From the NCBI GenBank assembly GCA_946402595.1, contig CAMIWY010000125.1:1-5155 (forward strand): 5,155 bases of DNA, read 5' to 3'. The notes beneath the pieces were generated by a model. That model ran no database searches. It had not been told where the DNA came from and saw only the letters and a list, made by a program, of their open reading frames with translations. The position numbers were made by a program, and so were the translations under genes. Numbering within the stretch: position 1 is the stretch's first letter; every line of letters starts with the position of its first letter. This DNA comes from an uncultured Clostridia bacterium (GTDB lineage: Bacteria > Bacillota > Clostridia > Peptostreptococcales > Anaerovoracaceae). Shown here in pieces: positions 1-5,035 of the stretch.

Positions 1-127
1 CATATTCCGCGCCCTAAGGTTTAGGAGTCCGCGAATCGTCAGTCACAGTCGCGTAGTCCATGGCAGCAGTCCGCATTCTCATAACCCACAGCATCAGTGC
101 CAGTCACAAAAGGAGTTTTATCGATTT

Positions 128-165
128 GTGTTCATTTTTTAAGAAAAACTGCACTATATGTACAC
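128..165. repeat. 38-bp inverted-repeat element, copy 1 (GTGTTCAT-N22-ATGTACAC)
   Basis: The arms GTGTTCAT (128-135) and ATGTACAC (158-165) are inverted repeats with one mismatch, separated by exactly 22 bases. The left arm runs into TTTTT. The same arm sequences with the same 22-base spacing recur at 346-383, so this is unlikely to be chance. It could be a dimeric-regulator operator or an end of a decayed insertion element. Confidence 0.5.
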
Positions 166-345
166 AAGAATCCGCTTTCTCCAGACCTTTACTTTCGCGC
201 CTGAACATTAACCCAGATATCTTCACTATTACACGCAAAATTCCGGACGCTACTGCGAATGTAGCGAATATCGTTCATGTATATTCGGCTGCCTTCTTTT
301 GCATTTGCATCAAAAGTCTGATTCAGATCTTACTTCTCAACACGC

Positions 346-383
346 GTGTACATTTTTTGATGAAAAAAATTTAAAATGTACAC
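346..383. repeat. 38-bp inverted-repeat element, copy 2 (GTGTACAT-N22-ATGTACAC)
   Basis: GTGTACATTTT (346-356) is a perfect 11-bp inverted repeat of AAAATGTACAC (373-383). Measured on the 8-bp cores, the spacer is 22 bases, identical to copy 1 at 128-165. The left arm overlaps a 10-bp palindrome, ACACGCGTGT (340-349). As RNA the stem would be AT-rich with no following U-run, so it is not an intrinsic terminator for the upstream YitT-family gene. An operator or a transposon end fits better. Confidence 0.55.
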
Positions 384-434
384 TTTTTGTCAAAACTCCT
401 CTCATGCAATAGTTACATCCGGCATGTCTGATAT

Positions 435-1352
435 CTACTGCCTCACCAGGTATTCTTTCGCCTTGCTGAACCCCTTCCCGTGGACGCTGGTCGCCCTCGA
501 CATGACCACGAACGCGTCGGGATCGATCGAGTACACGATCCTCTCAAGCTTGTAGAGCTCCCTCGGCGCGATGACGCAGTACAGCACATCCGTCTCCAGG
601 CCAAAATACCCAGTCTGCCCGTGCAGCAGTGTCACGCTGCGGTCGAGGTCCTCCAGGATCGCCTTTCTGATTGCTTCATGCTCTCTGCTGACGATCTCGA
701 GCTTGGTCCTCGAAGCGCCGACCGCGAGCAGCTTGTCGAGCGTTATCGTGTAGACCAGCACGAGCAGGATGCCATACAGGCAGGTCTGCCTCGGTGTGAA
801 GAGCATCTGCCCGATGAGTATGGCAAAATCAAAGACGTACATGCTGGCAGATACCGGTATGCGCAGGGTCTTCTGCAGGATTAGAGGCGGTATATCCATG
901 CCTCCCGTGCTCGCGCCTATCCTGATGACGATGGCCAGAGCGAGGCCGATGCACAGCCCGCCGAAAAGTGCTGACAGCAGGAGGTCATCGGTCAGGACAA
1001 AACTGCCGACCGCCTTCTGTATGATTCCGAGCATGACAGGATATGAGAACGTGCTGACGAGCGTCGACATCGCAAACTTCCTGCCCAGCACTGCATACCC
1101 GAGCGCAAACATGACAACATTGAACACCCCGACGAAGGTAGAGATCTGCATTCCCGTAAAGTGGTTGATGATCAACGCTATACCCGTTGTGCCGCCCGTG
1201 ATGAGGCCGGTCGGCAGGATAAACAGCACGACACCCGCCGCATAGATCGCATTGCCCAGCACTATAAGCAGCACATTGGTGATCAGCTTGCCGGCTCGAC
1301 CTGCATTCTTTTTAATTCCCTGATTCATCTCACTCTTCACCGTTTCCATCAT
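435..1352 (-). CDS. YitT family membrane protein (DUF161 + DUF2179)
   Basis: This 305-residue protein has the YitT architecture: an N-terminal membrane domain and a C-terminal soluble DUF2179 domain. About six hydrophobic segments lie between residues 23 and 210. The family signature near residues 39-61 (AGVVLFILPTGLITGGTTG) and the second conserved loop GASTGGMDIP (146-155) are both present. The soluble domain (about 216-305) carries TKLEIVS, LLHGQTGYFG and a closing IDPDAFVVMS...VHGKGF. Length is typical, around 280-300 residues. The substrate of this family is not established; a transport role in the cytoplasmic membrane is inferred. The ATG at 1352 is chosen because GAAGGAAA lies 5-12 bases upstream; the adjacent ATG at 1349 is also possible. 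The gene has its own promoter (1516-1544), but a strong terminator lies between that promoter and the start, so expression must require readthrough or antitermination. Confidence 0.93.
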   Translation of the reverse strand: MMETVKSEMNQGIKKNAGRAGKLITNVLLIVLGNAIYAAGVVLFILPTGLITGGTTGIALIINHFTGMQISTFVGVFNVVMFALGYAVLGRKFAMSTLVSTFSYPVMLGIIQKAVGSFVLTDDLLLSALFGGLCIGLALAIVIRIGASTGGMDIPPLILQKTLRIPVSASMYVFDFAILIGQMLFTPRQTCLYGILLVLVYTITLDKLLAVGASRTKLEIVSREHEAIRKAILEDLDRSVTLLHGQTGYFGLETDVLYCVIAPRELYKLERIVYSIDPDAFVVMSRATSVHGKGFSKAKEYLVRQ

Positions 1353-1377
1353 TTCAATTTCCTTCTTTTTGCCTGAT

Positions 1378-1419
1378 AAACAAAAACCACGCCTTCCAGG
1401 TTTTCCCTGTCAGACGTGG
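1378..1419 (-). terminator. intrinsic terminator in the yitT leader
   Basis: On the minus strand CCACGTCT (1419-1412) pairs with AGGCGTGG (1394-1387), eight pairs including one G-U. Next comes a symmetric GA/GA internal loop (possible tandem G-A pairs), then CAGG/CCTG closing a GAAAA loop. TTTTTGTTT follows at 1386-1378. Only 25 bases separate its end from the YitT start codon and there is no room for another promoter. It therefore acts either as an attenuator for that gene or as the 3' end of a separate small RNA. Confidence 0.85.
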
Positions 1420-1509
1420 ATCAAAGCTCTCGCTTAATACATTTACCGTAATTTGATTGATATTAGTGCCGGATCAGCCCATGTACTGAGGACATTCCGT
1501 CACGCTCCG
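1378..1509 (-). ncRNA. untranslated leader or small RNA upstream of the YitT-family gene, class unknown
   Basis: The RNA expected from the promoter at 1516-1544 is about 130 nt long and ends at the terminator at 1378-1419. It has a GAGA-tetraloop hairpin (AAGC/GCTT, 1435-1424) just before the terminator, and AUGU/ACAU arms (about 1496-1483) near its 5' end. I compared it from memory with T-box, purine, TPP, SAM, FMN, THF, preQ1, fluoride, guanidine, Mn2+, glycine and NiCo consensus elements and found no match. It may encode a 10-codon leader peptide (1463-1495, MSSVHGLIRH) with GGAG nine bases upstream. It is either a cis-acting attenuator, possibly a riboswitch, or a stand-alone small RNA. 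Confidence 0.55.
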
Positions 1510-1577
1510 CAACATATAATACGTTTTGCGATGCTGCATGTCAACATTAGTCAGCAATTTGTCAGTGGCACTAATAT
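1460..1577. repeat. 11-bp perfect inverted repeat flanking the yitT promoter
   Basis: ATATTAGTGCC at 1460-1470 recurs inverted as GGCACTAATAT at 1567-1577, 96 bases apart. The right copy overlaps the stop codon of the QueG-like gene, and the left copy lies inside the transcribed yitT leader. The promoter sits between them. It could be a pair of regulator sites able to loop the promoter, ends of a small inserted segment, or chance. Confidence 0.4.
1516..1544 (-). promoter_or_regulatory. near-consensus SigA promoter for the yitT leader
   Basis: The minus strand reads TTGACA (1544-1539), a 17-base spacer, then TATTAT (1521-1516). That is a perfect -35 box and 5/6 of the -10 box. The expected transcription start is near 1509. 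It lies just after the stop codon of the upstream QueG-like gene, so the YitT-family gene is transcriptionally separable from it. Confidence 0.8.
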
Positions 1578-2443
1578 TTCCGACTTGGATTCCGGAACTC
1601 GCACGGCACTCCGACCTGGCACTTGCCGCAGCCGTAGCGCGGTGCGTATTTTGTCTTCATCTTCTCGACGTGCTGATTGCATTTGATGTTGTTCTTGCCG
1701 TGTTTCAGCGAGATCGCGTTCGCAGGGCAGTTTCTGACGCAGGCGCCGCACCTGATGCAGTAATCGTCGATGCCTGTGTAAGGGCGCACGGTCGGCTCGA
1801 GGTCTTCAGTGATTATGATGCTGGCGAACCTGCCCGCCATGCCCTTCTCAGTGATGAGGCCGCGCGACAGGCCGAATGTCCCGAGTCCGCATGCGTATGC
1901 TGCGTGCCTCTCGGACCACCTGCTGTCTGCGTGAAAGTCCGGCCTGAGCCCTTTTGCCGTGAACTCTATCCTGAGCCCGAATCTCTCATCGAGCGCCGGC
2001 ACGCAGGCCTTCATCCCCTTCTCCTCGAAGTGCTGCTTCAGCGCCGCCATGAACCTGCCGATGAACTCCTGGCCCTCGATCCTGGCGTAAAGCCACTCGG
2101 TCGAAGGGTCCGTGCGTGAAATATCATCTGCATCTATCTTTGCGTATTTGCCGCCTGAAACTTTGATTCTATTGCTGTAGCGCACGTCCTCTGTGAACGG
2201 CAGGAAGAAAGACACCACCGTCTTCGCTCCCGGCAGCCATTCGTCCGGTCCCATGAAGTTCTTTCCGATGACCTCTTTCCTGCGGTAGGTGTCAAAGATG
2301 CTGTCACCCGCAGAGGCAAAACCTACAAGAGGCTCCTCGTACATAAGTGTCTCACCGATGCCTGGTATGTCTGCAATGTTGCCCCCTGTCTGCCTGAATA
2401 TGCCGAGGCATTCGTTTATAAAGTCCGTGTTGGTATACATCAT
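1571..2443 (-). CDS. QueG-like 4Fe-4S double-cluster protein (epoxyqueuosine reductase-related)
   Basis: This 290-residue cytoplasmic protein has the C-terminal layout of the epoxyqueuosine reductase/reductive-dehalogenase-related iron-sulfur family. Eight cysteines can bind two [4Fe-4S] clusters: C229-x2-C232-x2-C235-x3-C239-P, then C255, C272, C275 and C281. The stretch WSERHAAYACGLGTFGLSRG (176-195) matches the conserved 'HAAYxAGLGTFG' block of these anaerobe proteins. It is shorter than true QueG (about 340-380 residues) and lacks the C-terminal HEAT-like extension. The last cysteines are in CGKCQVGVPCE, not the usual QueG 'CDxCQxVCPWN'. Queuosine synthesis is therefore doubtful, and the substrate is unknown. 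No signal peptide is seen. TAAGGGGG precedes the start, and the second ATG (2440) has better spacing, so the protein may start one codon later. It lies 118 bases after the dehydrogenase gene, with no clear terminator between them. Confidence 0.85.
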   Translation of the reverse strand: MMYTNTDFINECLGIFRQTGGNIADIPGIGETLMYEEPLVGFASAGDSIFDTYRRKEVIGKNFMGPDEWLPGAKTVVSFFLPFTEDVRYSNRIKVSGGKYAKIDADDISRTDPSTEWLYARIEGQEFIGRFMAALKQHFEEKGMKACVPALDERFGLRIEFTAKGLRPDFHADSRWSERHAAYACGLGTFGLSRGLITEKGMAGRFASIIITEDLEPTVRPYTGIDDYCIRCGACVRNCPANAISLKHGKNNIKCNQHVEKMKTKYAPRYGCGKCQVGVPCEFRNPSRKY

Positions 2444-2561
2444 GTCCCCCTTACGTATCCTGCCGGTGTCTCTGTGCTTTTTTCATTTCTGAATTCTGCA
2501 CATATATTGCCGGTCCGTAATGCCCCTCTGCATTCTTTTCACTACTGATTCGCAATTCCCG

Positions 2562-3665
2562 CTAATAACCCGCGGCCGGGTCCACGACGTTGATAAGTTC
2601 CTCGCCCTCTGCATATCTTCTCAGATTCTCGCAGAAGAATTCGGCCGTCACATCGTTGGTGTATTCAAGCCCCATGTCGCCCGAAGTGTGCGGCGTCAGG
2701 ATCAGATTCTTCGTCGTCCACAGCGGATCGTCCTCAGGCAGCGGCTCTGTGCGCACGACATCGAGCGCCGCACCTGCGATTTTGCCCTCTTCCAGAGCAC
2801 GCACAAGTGCGTCCTGGTCAACGGTCGTTCCTCTGCCGACATTTATGAAATATGCTGTTTCAGGCAAAGCATTTATCTTCTCTTCGTCGAAAATGCCGTC
2901 TGTCTCCGGTGTCTTCGGGATGCACATGACGACGATATCCGGAGTGAAATGCGGCGAAGTGCAGGCCGCCTCCTTGCGTTCGGCTGCTTCACTGCCGCAG
3001 CCTGATCCAGATGCCTTTCCGCCATAACTCTCCGGCCCGATAACTGCTGTAAAATCGTCAAGCTTATACACCTCATCGAACGGCTCTTTCGCTCTGCCGC
3101 TGCGGCTGAATCCTATAACCTTGCCGGCGCCGAGAGCCATGTACTTCTTAGCGGCAGTGCTGCCTATATCCCCGGTGCCGATGATCGCTATGTTGCTGCC
3201 GGCTATCGAGCGGACAGGAAGATGCTGCTTCCACTCGCGGTTGTCTATCATCTTCTCGTACTCCGGGATGCGTCTCAGCAGCATCAGACTCACCATTATC
3301 ACGTACTCCGAGATGGCTCTGCCGTACGCGCCGGAGCTGTTGGTGAGCACCGCACCTGACTCGCCTGCCGATATGGAGCGATCAGGGAACACCTCGCGGT
3401 CTCTGTCTGCGGGAGTGCCGAACAACCCTGTCGCTATAAACCTGTCTGCTCCGGCGCTCGCCGTGTGGCACCACTTGAGAGCCGGCATCTCAGCCAGCAG
3501 ACTAGGATTGGTGCAGAAAATGACCTCACCGTCCGAGACTTTGCCCGCCGCCTCTTCCGGGGAATTATAGAAAGTTATATCATAGCCGTATTTCTCAGCT
3601 GCTTCAGCGATCTTCCTTACTGCAGCCTCGCTAAGATATTTATTAACGCAATATGCTTTTATCAT
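2562..3665 (-). CDS. D-2-hydroxyacid dehydrogenase (NAD(P)-dependent)
   Basis: This cytoplasmic enzyme is predicted to interconvert a 2-oxoacid and a D-2-hydroxyacid with NAD(P)H. Residue numbers here count an upstream GTG codon at 3668 as 1. The Rossmann motif GTGDIG is at 164-169. The catalytic triad is visible: Arg in NVGRG (279), Glu in RTEPLP (308) and His in TPHTSG (327). The 'LTNSSGAYG' block (108-116) precedes the cofactor domain. The ATG at 3665 is preferred because AGAGGTGAG ends five bases before it; GTG at 3668 is too close. At 367 residues it is longer than the usual 310-330. Two insertions explain this: about 18 residues near 83-106 and about 27 Gly/Ser/Ala-rich residues near 208-241, both outside the active-site motifs. 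The exact substrate cannot be read from the sequence. Confidence 0.92.
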   Translation of the reverse strand: MIKAYCVNKYLSEAAVRKIAEAAEKYGYDITFYNSPEEAAGKVSDGEVIFCTNPSLLAEMPALKWCHTASAGADRFIATGLFGTPADRDREVFPDRSISAGESGAVLTNSSGAYGRAISEYVIMVSLMLLRRIPEYEKMIDNREWKQHLPVRSIAGSNIAIIGTGDIGSTAAKKYMALGAGKVIGFSRSGRAKEPFDEVYKLDDFTAVIGPESYGGKASGSGCGSEAAERKEAACTSPHFTPDIVVMCIPKTPETDGIFDEEKINALPETAYFINVGRGTTVDQDALVRALEEGKIAGAALDVVRTEPLPEDDPLWTTKNLILTPHTSGDMGLEYTNDVTAEFFCENLRRYAEGEELINVVDPAAGY

Positions 3666-3708
3666 CACAACTCACCTCTATTCCCCGATGGTTCGCCCGC
3701 TTTTCACC

Positions 3709-3714
3709 ATTGTA
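3709..3714 (-). promoter_or_regulatory. possible -10 box for the dehydrogenase gene
   Basis: TACAAT (3714-3709 on the minus strand) matches 5/6 of the SigA -10 consensus. It lies between the terminator at 3779-3804 and the dehydrogenase start, where a promoter is needed. The -35 position at 17 bases (TTCCTT) is poor. Two direct copies of CCATCGGG (minus strand; 3684-3691 and 3750-3757) bracket it and could be regulator sites. Confidence 0.3.
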
Positions 3715-3778
3715 CCCTATGACAGCGGCATAAGGAACCTGCTGTTTTGCCCGATGGACCGACGGAGTATTCAGGATA

Positions 3779-3804
3779 TGAAAAACCGGGATCGCTCCCG
3801 GTCT
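3779..3804 (-). terminator. intrinsic terminator of the FeoA-domain gene
   Basis: On the minus strand a perfect seven-pair stem, ACCGGGA (3802-3796) with TCCCGGT (3791-3785), closes a GCGA tetraloop. It is followed directly by T residues (3785-3781). It lies 48 bases after the stop codon of the FeoA-domain gene and separates that unit from the dehydrogenase gene. Confidence 0.88.
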
Positions 3805-3851
3805 GATAAGCGCCATTGTATGCACGCTTTCACTCTGCGGACTTACATCAA

Positions 3852-4064
3852 TCACACGGTGATGCCCGCGAGAATATCTGAGTCGATGAAGAACGACCCT
3901 GCCTCTGATTTGAGAAGAACGCCGCCGAGCGGGTTCCTCCTGATTACTGTGACGATTTTGCCATTGTCTATGCAGATGCCGGAAAGCACTTTCCTGAGCT
4001 CCGGTTCCACGAAGATCCATTTGATCGTGTATCTGCCTGCTGCTGCGTTACTGAGTTTCTGCAT
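3852..4064 (-). CDS. stand-alone FeoA-domain protein
   Basis: This 70-residue cytoplasmic protein fits the FeoA SH3-like fold, which is typically about 75 residues. The conserved second half is clear: GICIDNGKIVTVIRRNPLGG (29-48) matches the 'G...G..v.vi...PlG' core of FeoA. It is followed by VLLKSEAGSFFIDSDILAGI, equivalent to the '.v.v.g..~al...~A..I.V' ending. FeoA partners the ferrous iron transporter FeoB in many bacteria; similar domains also occur at the C-terminus of DtxR-type regulators. No FeoB is in the window, so its partner is unknown. The ATG at 4064 is chosen because AAAGGAG sits seven bases upstream; a longer frame to 4208 runs through the riboswitch and is rejected. It is preceded by a NiCo-type riboswitch with its own promoter and followed by a terminator, so it forms a one-gene, metal-controlled unit. 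Confidence 0.8.
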   Translation of the reverse strand: MQKLSNAAAGRYTIKWIFVEPELRKVLSGICIDNGKIVTVIRRNPLGGVLLKSEAGSFFIDSDILAGITV

Positions 4065-4104
4065 CGTAGTTCTCCTTTCTGCTGAAGGGGAATTGCGGTG
4101 TAGC

Positions 4105-4129
4105 CGGGACAAGATCCTGCCGCCTTGTC
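4105..4129 (-). other. stem-loop between the riboswitch terminator and the FeoA-domain gene
   Basis: GACAAG (4129-4124) pairs with CTTGTC (4113-4108) around a ten-base loop. The segment CTTGTCCCG (4113-4105) can instead pair over nine bases, including one G-U, with CGGGACAGG (4187-4179) inside the riboswitch. GGATC (4117-4113) can also pair with GATCC (4177-4173). It lies about 40 bases before the start codon. A second layer of control is possible but unproven. Confidence 0.4.
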
Positions 4130-4157
4130 GCCAGATCTCCCGCTGCCGGTTATACAG

Positions 4158-4197
4158 AAAAAGCACACCTGGGGATCTCCTGTCCCGCAAGTGTGCT
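4158..4197 (-). terminator. terminator of the NiCo riboswitch expression platform
   Basis: On the minus strand AGCACACTTG (4197-4188) pairs with CAGGTGTGCT (4171-4162), ten pairs including one G-U. Inside this, GGGA pairs with TCCC after a bulged C. T residues run from 4162 to 4158. The left arm and inner hairpin use the P4 and P1 3' strands of the aptamer (4193-4173), so aptamer and terminator exclude each other. Metal binding should therefore turn expression on. Confidence 0.85.
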
Positions 4198-4260
4198 GTG
4201 TCGCTCATCTCGCTGCCCGCTGGGGCCCGGCTCCTTCAAGGCCTGATCAGATTGAGTTCC
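4173..4260 (-). ncRNA. NiCo (czcD-type) transition-metal riboswitch aptamer
   Basis: The RNA matches the NiCo family as I remember it: CUGAUCAGGC at the 5' side (family CUGAGCAGGC), AGCCGGGC in the middle, and GGGACAG at the 3' side (4186-4180), in the right order and spacing. A four-way junction can be drawn. P1 pairs GGAACUC (4260-4254) and CUG (4250-4248) with CAG and GAGAUCC (4182-4173), with one A-A mismatch and an AAU bulge. P2 is CCU/AGG (4241-4239 with 4235-4233). P3 is GCCC/GGGC (4226-4223 with 4218-4215). P4 is GCGAG/CUUGC (4213-4209 with 4191-4187), directly followed by GGGACAG as in the known structure. The promoter's predicted start (near 4272) lies 12 bases before P1. This family binds Co2+ and Ni2+ cooperatively and has been reported to respond to Fe2+. 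P2 is unusually short and P1 is imperfect. Confidence 0.83.
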
Positions 4261-4278
4261 ATATGCTCTTCTGATTCC

Positions 4279-4308
4279 AATATACAGAGGCTGAGATGCG
4301 TTAGTCAA
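4279..4308 (-). promoter_or_regulatory. SigA promoter for the riboswitch and FeoA-domain gene
   Basis: The minus strand reads TTGACT (4308-4303), an 18-base spacer, then TATATT (4284-4279). Both boxes match 5/6 of consensus. The expected start near 4272 places the whole NiCo aptamer at the 5' end of the transcript. It lies about 70 bases after the stop codon of the flavodoxin-fold gene. Confidence 0.72.
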
Positions 4309-4375
4309 ATATAACCTGTTTGTGAAGAATGTTAACTTTTTGAGCTCTCTGTTATCGCGCAAAACCGGCTTTTCC

Positions 4376-5035
4376 TTATGCCTGCTGACCCGTTCTGCGA
4401 AGTATCTCCGCACCGAGTGCGCGCGCCTTCTCCCGCTCCCGCGGGAACACCGTCTCATGACGCTTCTTCTTGGTCTCCGGATCAAACATGGTCCAGTTGA
4501 ACCTGCTGTAATCCTTGACCTGGAGCGTGTTGCCGGAGACCATGACTTTGGCCGGTCCCACGAAAGCACCAAGCGTCTGAGCATAATTATTCAGCTTGTC
4601 CATGTAGCCGCTTGGGCCGTAGAACTCCTCCGGAGCGTTGCTCGTCATGATCAGCACGACCGGGATCTGCCTGTCGTTATAACTCCTCGGCTCCGTCTTG
4701 TAAGTCAGCGCCTGGAAGATGAGCCTTTCATACAGAGCCCTGAATCCGGCAGACGCGTCGCCGAGGTAATTCGGGGTGCCGATGATCAGACCGTCAGCCT
4801 CCCTGATCGCATCGAGCACAGGCTTAAGACCGTCTTTGCAGATGCACTTTCCCAGATTCGGCTCCAGCTTGCAGCCAAAGCACGAGATGCACCCCGTGAA
4901 CTTCTCCTGCCTGTACAGGTCAAAATACTCGATCTCCGCACCCTTCTCCTTCGCGCCCTCAGCCGCGTCCTTGACAAGAGTAGCCGTATTCCACACAGTC
5001 CTCGGACTGCAGTTAATTGCAACGATTTTCTTCAT
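4376..5035 (-). CDS. flavodoxin-fold NAD(P)H-dependent FMN reductase / iron-sulfur flavoprotein-like
   Basis: This 219-residue cytoplasmic protein has a flavodoxin-like fold predicted to bind FMN. The opening strand KKIVAINCSPR (2-12) and the phosphate-binding loop SPRTVWNTATL (10-20) are typical of the NADPH-dependent FMN reductase family. GTPNYLGDASAGFRALYERL (86-105) is the second flavin-side motif. A cysteine cluster, C49-x2-C52-x2-C55-x8-C64 (plus C66), resembles the compact [4Fe-4S] motif of iron-sulfur flavoproteins, though the last gap is slightly longer than the usual 4-7 residues. The electron partner and substrate are unknown. The ATG at 5035 is preferred over a frame reaching 5080 because AGAGG lies just upstream and homology begins there. 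A terminator at the right edge separates it from the gene before; no clear terminator follows, so readthrough into the riboswitch region is possible. Confidence 0.9.
   Translation of the reverse strand: MKKIVAINCSPRTVWNTATLVKDAAEGAKEKGAEIEYFDLYRQEKFTGCISCFGCKLEPNLGKCICKDGLKPVLDAIREADGLIIGTPNYLGDASAGFRALYERLIFQALTYKTEPRSYNDRQIPVVLIMTSNAPEEFYGPSGYMDKLNNYAQTLGAFVGPAKVMVSGNTLQVKDYSRFNWTMFDPETKKKRHETVFPREREKARALGAEILRRTGQQA

Larger units (their letters stand above)
1..434. other. gene-free AT-rich left flank
   Basis: This stretch lies downstream of the YitT-family gene. I see no supported gene, RNA gene or convincing terminator. A plus-strand open frame (60-374) has no ribosome binding site at its ATG. 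An in-frame TTG at 126 does have AAAAGGAG ten bases upstream, but the 82-residue product, rich in Phe, Ile and Leu, resembles no family I know. The stretch holds two related inverted-repeat elements (128-165 and 346-383), annotated separately. It also holds two small hairpins: CGCTAC/GTAGCG (248-253 with 261-266) and CGAATAT/ATATTCG (265-271 with 281-287). The part from 128 to 383 is visibly more AT-rich than the coding DNA to the right, which suggests a different origin or a regulatory role. Confidence 0.6.

Noticed and set aside
60..374. Plus-strand open frame of 104 codons in the left flank
   Set aside because: No ribosome binding site at the ATG, no recognisable family and composition like non-coding AT-rich DNA; a TTG start at 126 with AAAAGGAG upstream is possible but unsupported.
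346..383. Terminator of the YitT-family gene formed by the perfect inverted repeat
   Set aside because: The stem is AT-rich, has a 16-base loop and is not followed by a T-run on the minus strand.
1378..1509. Known riboswitch class for the yitT leader (T-box, purine, guanidine-II, fluoride, TPP)
   Set aside because: Short resemblances such as ACGG and CTGATC occur, but the defining conserved blocks and helices of each class are missing.
1526..2119. Plus-strand frame opposite the QueG-like gene
   Set aside because: It overlaps a gene with eight conserved cluster cysteines on the other strand and shows no protein family signal.
2444..2561. Promoter or terminator between the dehydrogenase and QueG-like genes
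   Set aside because: No stem with a T-run and no pair of boxes with proper spacing was found; co-transcription is possible but not shown.
4065..4208. N-terminal extension of the FeoA-domain protein to 118 residues
   Set aside because: The extension would be translated from riboswitch and terminator sequence, has no FeoA similarity, and the ATG at 4064 has an ideal AAAGGAG site.
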